Shown here: positions 1 through 8,875 of the stretch, in pieces
Numbering within the stretch: position 1 is the stretch's first letter
How the letters are laid out: each line of letters begins with the position of its first letter
From: Alphaproteobacteria bacterium
GTDB lineage: Bacteria; Pseudomonadota; Alphaproteobacteria; Rhizobiales; JAJFHC01
DNA: 36,266 nt
Direction: 5' to 3'
Assembly (NCBI GenBank): GCA_021775805.1
Contig: JAJFHD010000078.1
Location: forward strand, 1-36,266
The notes under the pieces: generated by a model
Databases searched by the model: none
What the model was told of the DNA's origin: nothing
Seen by the model: only the letters and a program-made list of their open reading frames with translations
Made by a program: the position numbers and the translations under genes

Positions 1-810
1 ACGCTGTCTGCCACGGACGAGGATTCCGGCGAGACGTTCACCTATGCCCTGACCGACGATGCCGGCGGATTGTTTGAAGTCGTCGGCAATGAGATCCGGG
101 TCGCAGCAGGCGCCGATCTCGACCATGAGAGCGACGAGACACATAGTGTCACCGTCCAGGTCACCGATGCCGGCGGCAATACGTACTCAGAAACTGTGAC
201 GCTCAGCGTCAACGATCTGAACGAAGGCCCGACCGATATCGCTCTCAGCGCAACTTCCGTTGATGAGAACGCTGCCGCGGGCACCGCCGTTGCGACCTTA
301 AGTGCAACCGACGAAGACTCCGGAGAGACGTTCACCTATGCCCTGACTGATGATGCCGGCGGGTTGTTTGAAGTCGTCGGCAATGAGATCCGGGTCGCAG
401 CAGATGCCGATCTCGATCATGAGAGCGACGAGACACATAGTGTCACCGTCCAGGTGACGGACGCCGGCGGCAATACGTATAGCGAGACGGTAACCCTCAG
501 CGTCAATGATCTGAATGAAGGTCCGACCGATATTGCTCTCAGCGCAACTTCCGTTGATGAGAACGCTGCCGCGGGCACCGCCGTTGCGACTCTTTCGGCC
601 ACGGACGAAGACTCCGGCGAGACGTTCACCTATGCCCTGACCGACGATGCCGGCGGGTTGTTTGAAGTGGTCGGCAACGAGATCCGGGTCGCCGCAGGAG
701 CCGATCTGGACCATGAGAGCGACGACAGCCACAGCATCACTGTTCAGGTCACCGACTCGGGCGGCAATACACATTCGGAGACCGTCACTCTTTCGGTTAA
801 CAACCTCGTT
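1..810 (+). repeat. Tandem 294-nt cadherin-like repeats, nearly identical
   Basis: The unit beginning TTG TTT GAA GTC/GTG GTC GGC AAT/AAC recurs at 70, 364 and 658, an exact 294-nt (98-residue) period, with a partial unit before base 70. Long stretches are identical at the DNA level, for example the segment starting near 223 and its copy near 517. More copies probably lie upstream of the window. Low divergence points to recent duplication or gene conversion. Confidence 0.92.
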
Positions 811-3800
811 GACGGGCTTACGGTTGTTGGCACTGCCGGAGGCGACTCGTTGTCTGGTTCGGTCGCGGAAGATTCAATTTCGGGTCTGGGCGGCGACGAT
901 GTGATCACCGGGGACGCCGGTGCGGATACACTGGACGGCGGGGCCGACACCGATGAGCTCGATTACTCTGGCTCGGATGCCGGCGTCACTGTCGACCTCA
1001 GCACCAATACCGTTTCGGGTGGCGACGCCGAGGGCGACACGATATCCAACTTTGAAAATGTCACCGGCAGCGGCCATGCCGATACCCTGACCGGCGATGC
1101 CGGCGACAACGTGCTTGACGGCGGCGCCGGTGCTGACGTGCTCGACGGCGGTGCAGGGACCGATACGGCGGACTATTCGGCGTCGGGTTCAGGGGTCACC
1201 GTGGACCTGTCCGCCGGGACGGGCTCCGGCGGCATCGCCGCCGGCGACACACTGTCCAACATCGAGAACGTGACCGGTTCGAACTATGCCGACATCATTA
1301 CCGGCGACGGCGGCGCCAACGTAATTGCCACGGGCGAAGGCGACGACTGGGTCGACGCCGGTGCCGGCGACGACACGATTGCCGGCGGCGACGGCGACGA
1401 CTGGCTGCAGGGCGGCGACGGCAATGACGACATCACCGGCGGCGAGGGTATCGACACCCTGATCGGCGGCAAGGGCGACGACACGTTCCGCTTCGTGATC
1501 GGTCATGGCGCGGACACGGTCGTGGGTGGCGACGACACCGACGAGATCATCATCGACGGGATTGCCGGACAGTCATCGAGCTTCCTGATCGAGGATGCCG
1601 CAACCTACAACACACGCACAGGCTCGTCAGTTTCCGCCGACAGTATCCTGGTCAGCATCGACGGCGCGCTTGTCATGAGCGTGACGGAAGTCGAGAACAT
1701 CACCATCAATGCCGGCTCGAACGGCGATTCCCTGACGGTCGTCGGCGATTTCTCATCGTCGGCACTGGCCACCAACGGACTGTCGTTCAACGGCGGCGAT
1801 GGCGACGACACGCTAGACCTGTCGGGCCTCACCTCCAACCTTACAGTGGCACCCTCGGGCGGCGGCGGTGAAGACGAGTTTACTGGCAGCATTGTCGACG
1901 AGACCCTGAACGGTGGTGCCGGCAACGACATCCTGAACGGCGGCCTTGGCAACGACACCCTTAACGGTAGCGACGGTGACGACACGCTCACCGGCGGTGC
2001 TGGCAACGACGCTCTCGACGGTGGCGCGGACACCGATACGGCCGTGTTCTCGGGCGCCTGGTCCGATTACACCATCACAGACAACGGCGGCAACTCCTAT
2101 ACTCTCATCGACAACCGTTCGGGGGCACCTGACGGCAACGATACGGTTGTCAACGTGGAGAACTTCCAGTTCGCAGACGGCACACTGACCGCCGCACAGA
2201 TTGTCAATTCGGCGCCTACGGATATCACCTTGAGTGCAAACTCAGTCGATGAGAATGCCGCTGCGAGTACAGTTGTCGGTACCCTTGGCAACACGGACAC
2301 GGACAGCCTCGACAGCCACTCCTATGCGATTACTTCGGACCCCTCCGGCCACTTCGAGGTCGTCGGTGGGCAACTCCGGGTCAAATCGGGTGCCGACATC
2401 GACTTCGAAGCCGATCCGACACACGCCATCACAATCCAGGTGACGGATGCCAACGGTGCCACCTATTCCGAAGCCTTCACGGTTAATGTGAACGATATCA
2501 ATGAAGCCCCCACAGACATTGCCTTCACCGGCAATACCGGCTTCACCACGGCAGCGAACGGGTCCACGGTGGTGGCCAATGCCAGCGCGGTTGACGAGGA
2601 TGCCGGCGAAACCCAAACTTATGCCTTGACGGACGATGCGGGCGGTCTGTTCGAGATTGACTCCAGCACCGGCAACATAACGCTGGCTGCAAACTCTGTA
2701 ACTCCGGAGTTCCAGCAGAGGAGCGGTTCGAGTAATCCGTTCGACAGCATCGATGTGGGCTCGTTCAGCAACCCGAGTCTCGCCGACATCGACGGTGACG
2801 GCGACCTTGACTTGTTCGTTGGGGAATCGGGCGGCGACCTGGAATACTTCGAGAATACCGGAACTTCGAGCAATCCGACCTATGCCTCATCGGTGGAGAA
2901 CCCGTTCAACCTGGACGATGCCGGTGACTTTTCCGCTCCGATCTTTGTCGATATCGACGGCGATGGCGATCTCGACGCCTTCGTGGGGAATGAAGACGGT
3001 GACCTGGAATTTCAACGGAACACCGGGACCAGCACCAACCCGAACTTTTCTTCGCGCAGCGAAAACCCATTTGGCCTGAGCGATACCGGATCCTACGCCA
3101 TTCCGACCTTTGCCGATATCGACGGGGACGGCGACCTTGACGCCTTTGTTGGGGGCGGGGACGGAAACACCGCCTATTTCCAGAACACCGGCACAAGTAC
3201 AAACCCCAGCTTTGCTTCTGCGACCGACAATCCCTTCGGCCTCGCCGACGTCGGATCATTTGCGGATCCGAATTTTGCGGACCTGGATGGCGATGGCGAT
3301 CTCGATGCCTTCGTGACCGACGGCTCAGGAGATGTGAACTATTTTGAGAACACCGGAACATCGACCAATCCGTCCTTCACGCAACGCTCGGACAACCCGT
3401 TCGGCCTGGCGGATGTCGGCAGCGACACGACGGTGACGTTTGCGGACATCGACGAAGACGGAGATCTCGACGCGATCATCGGTGAAAGCGACGGCACACT
3501 CAATTACTTCGAAAACACCACGTCCGCATTCGACACCGATACGTCACATACCGTGACCGTCCAGACGACAGATTCCAGCGGCAACACGTTCAGCGAAGAT
3601 CTTGGCATCTATTTTGGAACCAACGACACAGGGTTGTCAGGCACCGGCGACACGATCACTGGCGGGACCATCGACGATGTGATCTACGGCTTCGACGGCG
3701 ACGATACGCTGAATGGTGGTGATGGCGACGATTCGCTTTATGGCGGATCGGGCGGCGACACGCTCAATGGCGGCGACGGCAACGACAACCTTTACGCCGG

Positions 3801-5952
3801 AACAGGCGGAACATCCACTACAGGCACACTTTCCCTGAACGAGGGAGGACAGACCAACCAGTATGCGCGGCTAACCAACTTCAGTGACTTTCCAACGTCT
3901 GAATTCACCTACGAAATAGCATTCGCGTCGAGTACGGTTCCGTCCAACAATGCGGTTCTGGCATCCTACGCGGTTTCCGGAAACGACAACGAGTTCAGAA
4001 TCGAAGCTGTACCTGGCGGCAATCTCGAGATTGCCCTGAATGGAAGCACCAGGACGACGTCGATCTCCACTTCATCCCTGTTTAACGGAACCCAGCACCA
4101 GTTGTCCGTGTCCTGGTCCAGTTCGACAGGAAACATGACTGTCTATGTTGACGGTGTTGCGTCCTACTCGACGACAGTCCAGCAGGGCAATTCATTGTCG
4201 GCAGGCGGTACTCTTATCCTGGGTCAGGACCAGGACAGCATCGGCGGCGGTTTCAGCAGCAGTGAGATATTCTCCGGAGAGATTAGCGATGTGCGGATCT
4301 TCAACGATGTCCGTTCCGATACGGAAGTCTCCGATAATGCGAACGCCCGGATTACCGACCCGTCCTCGGAAGGAAACCTCGTCAGCAACTGGCAGATGGC
4401 TTCGGAAACCGGCGGCACGGTTACCGATCTTGCCGGCTCCAACGACATTTCACTGGTCAACGGTGCCTCTATTGTCACAACCGACAGCGAGAGCATCGGC
4501 GACACATTGAACGGCGGCAACGGCAACGATTTCCTCCAGGGCGGATCAAGCAGCGACACGCTGAACGGCGGTGCTGGCGACGATATCATTCACACTGGTG
4601 ACAACGGAGATACCGGTCCCGAAAGCGTCACCAATTCGTATAATCCTGTGGGCTATTGGCGACTGGGAGAATCGAGCGGTTCAGCTGCGGTAGACGAAAC
4701 CGGCACCAGCAACGGCACCTACATCAACGGCGTTGGCCTTGGCGCGTCCAGTGTAAACAACAACGACTCTGACACTGCGGCAGACTTTGACGGTTCCAAC
4801 GACCATGTGGTGATTAGCCACGACAACGCCCACGAACTGTCCGAAGGAACGATCCAACTCTGGTTCAATGCCGACACCGTCTCAGGCAAGGGCACACTGT
4901 TAAGCCAGAAAGACGGCGGCGACGAACTGCTCTTTCAGATCGATAATGGTGAGCTGAAGGCCAAAATAGGTGACGAAGTTTCGGTAAGCGGCATCGACGC
5001 CAACGAATGGCACCACATCAGTGTGAGCTGGGACGGCGATTCCATGGAACTCTACCTGGACGGGACGCTCGTGGACTCCAGATCTTCGGACAAGGATCTG
5101 GTCGGGAACGTCGGTGACCTGTACGTCGGCAGCCATGAAGACCTGAAGGAGTTTTTCAATGGCACGATCGACGAGGTCGCAATTTTCGATCAGGCGCTGT
5201 CGGCCAGTGAAGTTTCAGCGCTCTATGAAGCGGGCCTGAACGGTCATGAGTTCGAGACCAACACGGTCGACGGCGGCGCGGGCAATGACACGATCGTAGC
5301 AGGATCGGCGATCGACAATATCGATGGCGGCGCCGACACGGATACGGTGTCCTACGCAAACTCCGACGAAGGCGTGACCGTCCTGCTGGACGATGCCGAC
5401 CAGAGCTTCAATGGCCAGACGGCCGCCGGCGGTTATGGTGGGGATGCGGAAGGCGACAGCTACACAAGCGTGGAAAACGTCGTCGGCAGCGCCCATGACG
5501 ACTGGGTATTCGGTCACGACGACGGCACCGAAGCCTTCCTTGGGGCCGGCAACGACACGTTCGACAATAACGACACCACCGCAATCGACACGATCGACGG
5601 CGGCGCCGGCAATGACACGATCCGGACAGGCGCCGGCGACGACGTCCTGACCGGCGGCACCGGCAATGACTCGTTGTTTGGTGAAGACGGCAACGACCTG
5701 TTCTATTTCCGTACCGGCGACGGCGCCGATACCGGTGACGGCGGGGCCGGCAGTGCCTGGGTCGACACGCTTAAACTCGAAGATGCCGACGGCGACGCCG
5801 TGCCCGACGGCTGGACAGTGAACTTCAAGAGCGGGTCAATCGAGGAATCGGGAGACGACTACTACGATCTGACCGAGGACGCCTCCGGCACGCTGACGCT
5901 GGCCGACGGCAGCACCTTCGACTTCAACAACCTGGAGAGGATCGAGTGGTAG
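1..5952 (+). CDS. Giant secreted RTX/cadherin-like adhesin, 5' end outside window
   Basis: The reading frame is open from the first base to a TAG stop, giving at least 1,983 residues; the start lies upstream. In order it shows near-identical cadherin-like repeats (nt 1-810), RTX calcium-binding nonapeptides of GGxGxDxLx type (about 880-1500, 1900-2040, 3640-3800, 4500-4600, 5265-5345, 5540-5720), more divergent cadherin-like repeats (about 2215-2700), five FG-GAP-like units with DIDGDGDLD loops (2701-3525), and two LamG/concanavalin-like jelly rolls (about 3820-4480 and 4640-5240; YWRLGE, WHHISVSWDG and YLDGTLVDS motifs in the second). The last 55 residues, ending LERIEW, look like the C-terminal module of type I secreted RTX proteins. 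RTX proteins are exported in one step by ABC/MFP/TolC systems and fold in external calcium. I infer an extracellular adhesin or matrix protein; no transporter genes are visible here. The acidic, Asp/Gly-rich composition fits calcium binding. Confidence 0.9.
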   Translation, partial: TLSATDEDSGETFTYALTDDAGGLFEVVGNEIRVAAGADLDHESDETHSVTVQVTDAGGNTYSETVTLSVNDLNEGPTDIALSATSVDENAAAGTAVATLSATDEDSGETFTYALTDDAGGLFEVVGNEIRVAADADLDHESDETHSVTVQVTDAGGNTYSETVTLSVNDLNEGPTDIALSATSVDENAAAGTAVATLSATDEDSGETFTYALTDDAGGLFEVVGNEIRVAAGADLDHESDDSHSITVQVTDSGGNTHSETVTLSVNNLVDGLTVVGTAGGDSLSGSVAEDSISGLGGDDVITGDAGADTLDGGADTDELDYSGSDAGVTVDLSTNTVSGGDAEGDTISNFENVTGSGHADTLTGDAGDNVLDGGAGADVLDGGAGTDTADYSASGSGVTVDLSAGTGSGGIAAGDTLSNIENVTGSNYADIITGDGGANVIATGEGDDWVDAGAGDDTIAGGDGDDWLQGGDGNDDITGGEGIDTLIGGKGDDTFRFVIGHGADTVVGGDDTDEIIIDGIAGQSSSFLIEDAATYNTRTGSSVSADSILVSIDGALVMSVTEVENITINAGSNGDSLTVVGDFSSSALATNGLSFNGGDGDDTLDLSGLTSNLTVAPSGGGGEDEFTGSIVDETLNGGAGNDILNGGLGNDTLNGSDGDDTLTGGAGNDALDGGADTDTAVFSGAWSDYTITDNGGNSYTLIDNRSGAPDGNDTVVNVENFQFADGTLTAAQIVNSAPTDITLSANSVDENAAASTVVGTLGNTDTDSLDSHSYAITSDPSGHFEVVGGQLRVKSGADIDFEADPTHAITIQVTDANGATYSEAFTVNVNDINEAPTDIAFTGNTGFTTAANGSTVVANASAVDEDAGETQTYALTDDAGGLFEIDSSTGNITLAANSVTPEFQQRSGSSNPFDSIDVGSFSNPSLADIDGDGDLDLFVGESGGDLEYFENTGTSSNPTYASSVENPFNLDDAGDFSAPIFVDIDGDGDLDAFVGNEDGDLEFQRNTGTSTNPNFSSRSENPFGLSDTGSYAIPTFADIDGDGDLDAFVGGGDGNTAYFQNTGTSTNPSFASATDNPFGLADVGSFADPNFADLDGDGDLDAFVTDGSGDVNYFENTGTSTNPSFTQRSDNPFGLADVGSDTTVTFADIDEDGDLDAIIGESDGTLNYFENTTSAFDTDTSHTVTVQTTDSSGNTFSEDLGIYFGTNDTGLSGTGDTITGGTIDDVIYGFDGDDTLNGGDGDDSLYGGSGGDTLNGGDGNDNLYAGTGGTSTTGTLSLNEGGQTNQYARLTNFSDFPTSEFTYEIAFASSTVPSNNAVLASYAVSGNDNEFRIEAVPGGNLEIALNGSTRTTSISTSSLFNGTQHQLSVSWSSSTGNMTVYVDGVASYSTTVQQGNSLSAGGTLILGQDQDSIGGGFSSSEIFSGEISDVRIFNDVRSDTEVSDNANARITDPSSEGNLVSNWQMASETGGTVTDLAGSNDISLVNGASIVTTDSESIGDTLNGGNGNDFLQGGSSSDTLNGGAGDDIIHTGDNGDTGPESVTNSYNPVGYWRLGESSGSAAVDETGTSNGTYINGVGLGASSVNNNDSDTAADFDGSNDHVVISHDNAHELSEGTIQLWFNADTVSGKGTLLSQKDGGDELLFQIDNGELKAKIGDEVSVSGIDANEWHHISVSWDGDSMELYLDGTLVDSRSSDKDLVGNVGDLYVGSHEDLKEFFNGTIDEVAIFDQALSASEVSALYEAGLNGHEFETNTVDGGAGNDTIVAGSAIDNIDGGADTDTVSYANSDEGVTVLLDDADQSFNGQTAAGGYGGDAEGDSYTSVENVVGSAHDDWVFGHDDGTEAFLGAGNDTFDNNDTTAIDTIDGGAGNDTIRTGAGDDVLTGGTGNDSLFGEDGNDLFYFRTGDGADTGDGGAGSAWVDTLKLEDADGDAVPDGWTVNFKSGSIEESGDDYYDLTEDASGTLTLADGSTFDFNNLERIEW
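2701..3525 (+). repeat. Five tandem 165-nt FG-GAP-like repeats
   Basis: The D-x-D-x-D-G-D-L-D loop codons begin at 2785, 2950, 3115, 3280 and 3445, an exact 165-nt (55-residue) spacing. Each unit also carries an NPF(G/N/D) motif and an N-T-G-T-S-(T/S)-N-P linker. The loops match the calcium-binding pattern of FG-GAP/VCBS-type beta-propeller blades. The fifth unit is the most diverged (DIDEDGDLDAIIG). Confidence 0.9.
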
Positions 5953-6015
5953 GCGTTCTGGCAGTCCGGAACCGTCCATGAGGACATACAAAACAAAGCA
6001 GGCAATTCAACCCAC

Positions 6016-6972
6016 ATGAGCGAAAACAGTTTCATCCGGGACAACGACACGGCCATCGCTGGAGACGGCGCCAAGAATGCCGGCACCGACCAGGGCGCCG
6101 CCTGGGTCAACGCCGGCAACAACGACGGGCATGTGGTCGCCGGGGAACGCGACGACTGGGTCGATACCGTCGAGGACGGCGGCCGCGAAAGCGTTGACCC
6201 AATTGCCGTCGGAGAAGGCGACGACTGGGTATCAAGCGACGGCCAGTCCAACGATCCCAGCACCATCGAAGGCGCAGATACCCTGATCGGCGGCAAGGGG
6301 GATGATTCCTTCCGCTACATCGTCGGTCATGGGGCGGTGTCGATTGTCGGCGACGAGGACAACGACCAGGTCATCCTCAACGGGACCGATGAGGCGCCGA
6401 CCGACTTTCTTGTCGAGGACGCGGCCGCCTTCAATGCGCGTTCGGGCGCCGGCGTGCCGGACGGACAGATACTGATCAGCGCAAACGGCGTCGTGATCGT
6501 GACGGCAACGTCGGTCGAGGGCCTCACGATCAATACCGGTTCGGGCGGCGATACCGTGACAATTCGCGGCGATTTTACCAGCAGCGGCCTTGGCGCCGAC
6601 GGCTTCACGGTTGCTGGAAACCTGAGTGCCTATGCAGTTGACGCCAGTGCGATAACCTCTGCACACAGTGTTACGACGTCCAGGCTTCACGTAACCGATA
6701 CGCTTGCTACCAGCGAATTTGAGGATCACCTGATCGGTGGCGCCGTTGGTGACACGATTGCGGGCGAAACGGAAGACGGTGACTGGCTGGGCAACCCTGA
6801 TCTGCAGGACGGCGACGATGTGGCGTCAGGCTGGACGGTATCCTACGACGGGGGCGCCATATCGACGATTGGCGCCGACTACGTTGAAATCACCCAGGAC
6901 GCTTCGGGAACGATCTCCCTCACCGATGGCGATGGCGGTTCATACGACACCATAACGCCGGCAGAATGGTGA
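6016..6972 (+). CDS. Small RTX-like protein, shrunken paralogue of the upstream adhesin
   Basis: A 318-residue acidic, Asp/Gly-rich protein beginning 63 nt after the giant adhesin gene on the same strand. Residues about 86-200 (nt 6271-6615) match a central segment of the adhesin (nt 1445-1795): shared landmarks are DTLIGGKGDD, the VGHGA motif, (V/I)EDAA and NxxxGD. The last 55 residues (GWTV...QDASGT...EW) match the adhesin's C-terminal module. The N-terminal part resembles worn RTX repeats (GDDWV motifs without the full nonapeptide ladder), and there are no cadherin, FG-GAP or LamG modules. The ATG at 6016 has only a weak upstream ribosome site. I infer a secreted accessory protein or a decaying duplicate; the retained C-terminal module suggests it may still be exported by the same type I system. 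Confidence 0.72.
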   Translation: MSENSFIRDNDTAIAGDGAKNAGTDQGAAWVNAGNNDGHVVAGERDDWVDTVEDGGRESVDPIAVGEGDDWVSSDGQSNDPSTIEGADTLIGGKGDDSFRYIVGHGAVSIVGDEDNDQVILNGTDEAPTDFLVEDAAAFNARSGAGVPDGQILISANGVVIVTATSVEGLTINTGSGGDTVTIRGDFTSSGLGADGFTVAGNLSAYAVDASAITSAHSVTTSRLHVTDTLATSEFEDHLIGGAVGDTIAGETEDGDWLGNPDLQDGDDVASGWTVSYDGGAISTIGADYVEITQDASGTISLTDGDGGSYDTITPAEW

Positions 6973-6990
6973 CCCTCCCCCGCGTTTCAC

Positions 6991-7019
6991 TTGACGGCTG
7001 ACGTGTCGCCCTATCATAT
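6991..7019 (+). promoter_or_regulatory. Probable sigma-70-type promoter for the iminopeptidase gene
   Basis: A TTGACG -35 element (6991-6996) is followed after 17 nt by TCATAT (7014-7019), or after 15 nt by TATCAT (7012-7017). Transcription would start near 7026. This leaves a leader of about 35 nt to the TTG start at 7061, but only about 11 nt to the ATG at 7037. Confidence 0.5.
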
Positions 7020-7060
7020 CGCCCGGGTCCAACCGCATGACCATTCCCGGGAGAGAACCC

Positions 7061-8020
7061 TTGCCAAGTGAACGACGCACCCCCTATCCGCCGATCGAGC
7101 CCTACAATTCAGGCACCCTCGAGGTTTCGGACCTTCATACGATCTATTTCGAGGAATGCGGCAACCCGGAAGGCAAGCCCGTGCTGCTGGTTCATGGGGG
7201 TCCCGGCGGCGGCAGCAATCCTTCGATGCGGCGGCTGCATGACCCGGAAGCCTACCGGATCATCCTGTTCGACCAGCGCGGCTGCGGGCGGTCAACACCC
7301 CACGCCTGCCTCGAGGACAACACGACCTGGGCCCTGGTCGCCGACATGGAGCGAATCCGCGAGCACCTGAACATCGACCGCTGGCAGCTTCTGGGCGGAT
7401 CGTGGGGGTCGACGCTGTCCCTCGCCTATGCGCAAACCCATCCGGAACGGGTCACCGAACTGGTGCTGCGCGGCATATTCACCTTACGGCGCAAGGAGCT
7501 CTTATGGTTCTACCAGTCGGGAGCAAGCGAGATCTATCCCGATGCCTGGGAAAACTATCTGGCGCCGATCCCGGAAGGCGAACGCGATGACATGATTGCC
7601 GCATACCACAAGCGGTTGACCGGCGACGATGCAGCCGTGCGTGCACAGGCGGCCAAGGCGTGGAGCGTGTGGGAAGGATCGACGCTTTCGCTGCTGGAGG
7701 ATCCCGGCCGCGTTTCCCGGTTCAACAGTGAACATTTCGCCCTGGCGTTTGCCCGTATCGAATGTCACTACTTTGTCAATGGCGGGTTTTTCGACAGCGA
7801 CGACCACCTGATCGCAAATGCCGGAATTCTCAGAGACATTCCCGGGGTGATTGTGCAGGGACGCTACGACGTGGTGACCCCTGCGACGACGGCCTGGGCA
7901 TTGTCCAAATCGTGGCCTCAAGCCGTCCTCAAGATCGTCCCCGACGCCGGCCATTCGGCATCGGAGCCAGGCATCGTCGACCAACTGGTCGAGGCCACCG
8001 ACCGGTTTCGCGGGGATTAG
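7061..8020 (+). CDS. pip: Proline iminopeptidase (alpha/beta hydrolase, S33)
   Basis: This enzyme removes N-terminal proline from peptides in the cytoplasm. Landmarks are YPPIEPY near the N-terminus, the oxyanion motif HGGPGGG, DQRGCGRS, the nucleophile elbow GGSWGS, then GRYD and GHS. Counted from the TTG at 7061 (319 residues), the triad is Ser114, Asp270 and His298. I chose TTG because a purine-rich GGGAGAG element lies about 6 nt before it and because family members have only a few residues before the YPP motif; an in-frame ATG at 7037 would add 8 residues but has no ribosome site. Length and motifs are normal for S33 iminopeptidases. It stands alone, with its own promoter-like sequence upstream. 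Confidence 0.93.
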   Translation: MPSERRTPYPPIEPYNSGTLEVSDLHTIYFEECGNPEGKPVLLVHGGPGGGSNPSMRRLHDPEAYRIILFDQRGCGRSTPHACLEDNTTWALVADMERIREHLNIDRWQLLGGSWGSTLSLAYAQTHPERVTELVLRGIFTLRRKELLWFYQSGASEIYPDAWENYLAPIPEGERDDMIAAYHKRLTGDDAAVRAQAAKAWSVWEGSTLSLLEDPGRVSRFNSEHFALAFARIECHYFVNGGFFDSDDHLIANAGILRDIPGVIVQGRYDVVTPATTAWALSKSWPQAVLKIVPDAGHSASEPGIVDQLVEATDRFRGD

Positions 8021-8125
8021 AACACGTTGGTTTCGACCTGCCTTGCCCCGCTGCCGAACCGGCGAAAACAGGTGTCCGGCGTGGTGCCGCCGGTGGGTTC
8101 ACCCTAGAGACCCTATCTGGTGTTT

Positions 8126-8163
8126 AGAGCGGGATGAGGAAAGGTGTGTGCGGTTTTCCGCCC
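8126..8163. repeat. Dispersed intergenic palindrome-type repeat, copy A (left half)
   Basis: This 38-nt stretch (AGAGCGGGATGAGGAAAG...TTCCGCCC) matches 31 of 38 positions of a second copy at 25996-26033. It resembles the GAGCGGGATGAGGAAAAGTG-type intergenic element I recall from Rhizobiales genomes (RIME-like). Here the right arm of the palindrome (CATCCCGC type) is missing. Confidence 0.6.
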
Positions 8164-8221
8164 TTCCTGATTGTTGCCCTCGTGCGCCGACACGAGGGCC
8201 TCCGGCATTGCAACTCTGGAG

Positions 8222-8254
8222 ATGCACGCGTCAAGCACGTGCATTACAGTTTTT
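8222..8254 (+). terminator. Possible weak terminator hairpin
   Basis: A 7-bp perfect stem (8222-8228 with 8238-8244) and 9-nt loop are followed six bases later by five Ts. The distance to the T-run and the AT content of the stem make this a weak candidate for the end of the pip transcript, about 200 nt past its stop codon. Confidence 0.25.
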
Positions 8255-8376
8255 ACGGACATCGTGTAGCCGTGGCGTCCGATGATGAGAACGATCAAAC
8301 GCGAATCGCCTGTCATCACCTCAAGAGCAATTTCCCGGCCCTACCGGTACGCGCTGACCTGTGACGGCGGCTTCAT

Positions 8377-8418
8377 TTGACCGAGATCAAGACGATCCGG
8401 AGACAAATGTGGCCTAAT
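8377..8418 (+). promoter_or_regulatory. FixK/FNR-type box and promoter before the cytochrome gene
   Basis: TTGACCGAGATCAA (8377-8390) differs from the FNR consensus TTGAT-N4-ATCAA at one position and fits the rhizobial FixK pattern TTGAYC-N2-GATCAA. Its centre at 8383.5 would be -41.5 if transcription starts near 8425, and a -10-like CCTAAT sits at 8413-8418. That is the classic class II activator layout. I infer induction under low oxygen. Confidence 0.6.
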
Positions 8419-8456
8419 CAGCCGATTGAAAATCAACGAGAAGGCGGCCTTTCATC

Positions 8457-8828
8457 ATGTGTCTGATTTCGACTGGACATCGCTTTGTCATCGCTATGGT
8501 CTTGGCTGCCTTGAGTGGTGCCCTGTGGAGTTCTGATGGCCTTGCCGAAGCTGAACTGAGCAAGGCCGCGCGGGCAGATCTCGGGCTGGAAATTGCGCAA
8601 ATGTGGTGCAGGCAATGTCACGTGGTTGAGCCGGAAGGCGCCGGTTTTGCGCAAAGCGATGTGCCGACATTCCATGAAATTGCCAATTTCTCCGAGCAGT
8701 CGATCCAGAATGTCGAGAATTTCATGCAGAATCCGCATCCGCCGATGCCCAAGCTGAACCTGTCGCGTGAGGTCATGCGCAATCTGGCCACATACATCAT
8801 GTCGCTCAAGCAGGAAAACGGCAACTGA
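8457..8828 (+). CDS. Small periplasmic mono-haem cytochrome c
   Basis: A 123-residue protein with a signal peptide (hydrophobic stretch from about residue 9 to 22, cleavage probably near GLAEA at residues 28-32) and one CRQCH haem-binding motif at residues 51-55. Met97 in NPHPPMPKL is the likely second axial iron ligand, so a class I cytochrome c fold is expected. It should act as a soluble or loosely attached electron carrier in the periplasm. Upstream lies a FixK/FNR-like box, pointing to microaerobic expression. An AAGG-containing ribosome site is near 8443. The gene is not adjacent to any oxidase, reductase or cytochrome-maturation gene here, so its electron partners are unknown. Confidence 0.88.
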   Translation: MCLISTGHRFVIAMVLAALSGALWSSDGLAEAELSKAARADLGLEIAQMWCRQCHVVEPEGAGFAQSDVPTFHEIANFSEQSIQNVENFMQNPHPPMPKLNLSREVMRNLATYIMSLKQENGN

Positions 8829-8829
8829 A

Positions 8830-8875
8830 GTCCAGGTGCCGCCGGTTGATTGAAGCCTGGACCGGGCAACGCCCG
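8830..8875. terminator. Stem-loops between convergent genes
   Basis: GTCCAGG (8830-8836) pairs with CCTGGAC (8856-8862), and CGGGC (8863-8867) pairs with GCCCG (8871-8875). They lie exactly between the converging cytochrome and YjbQ genes, but no T-run follows on either strand. They may help transcript ends or stability. Confidence 0.3.

Larger units (their letters stand above)
8021..8376. other. Intergenic region with repeat and hairpin, no convincing gene
   Basis: About 350 nt without a gene I can defend. It holds a dispersed repeat copy (8126-8163) and a hairpin with 7-bp stem ATGCACG/CGTGCAT (8222-8228 and 8238-8244) followed by TTTTT near 8250. Short open frames on both strands (for example 8134-8364 plus and 8113-8319 minus) run through the repeat and show no recognisable motif. 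Confidence 0.5.

Noticed and set aside
8134..8364. A 76-codon frame downstream of the iminopeptidase
   Set aside because: It begins inside a dispersed repeat and shows no motif or ribosome site.
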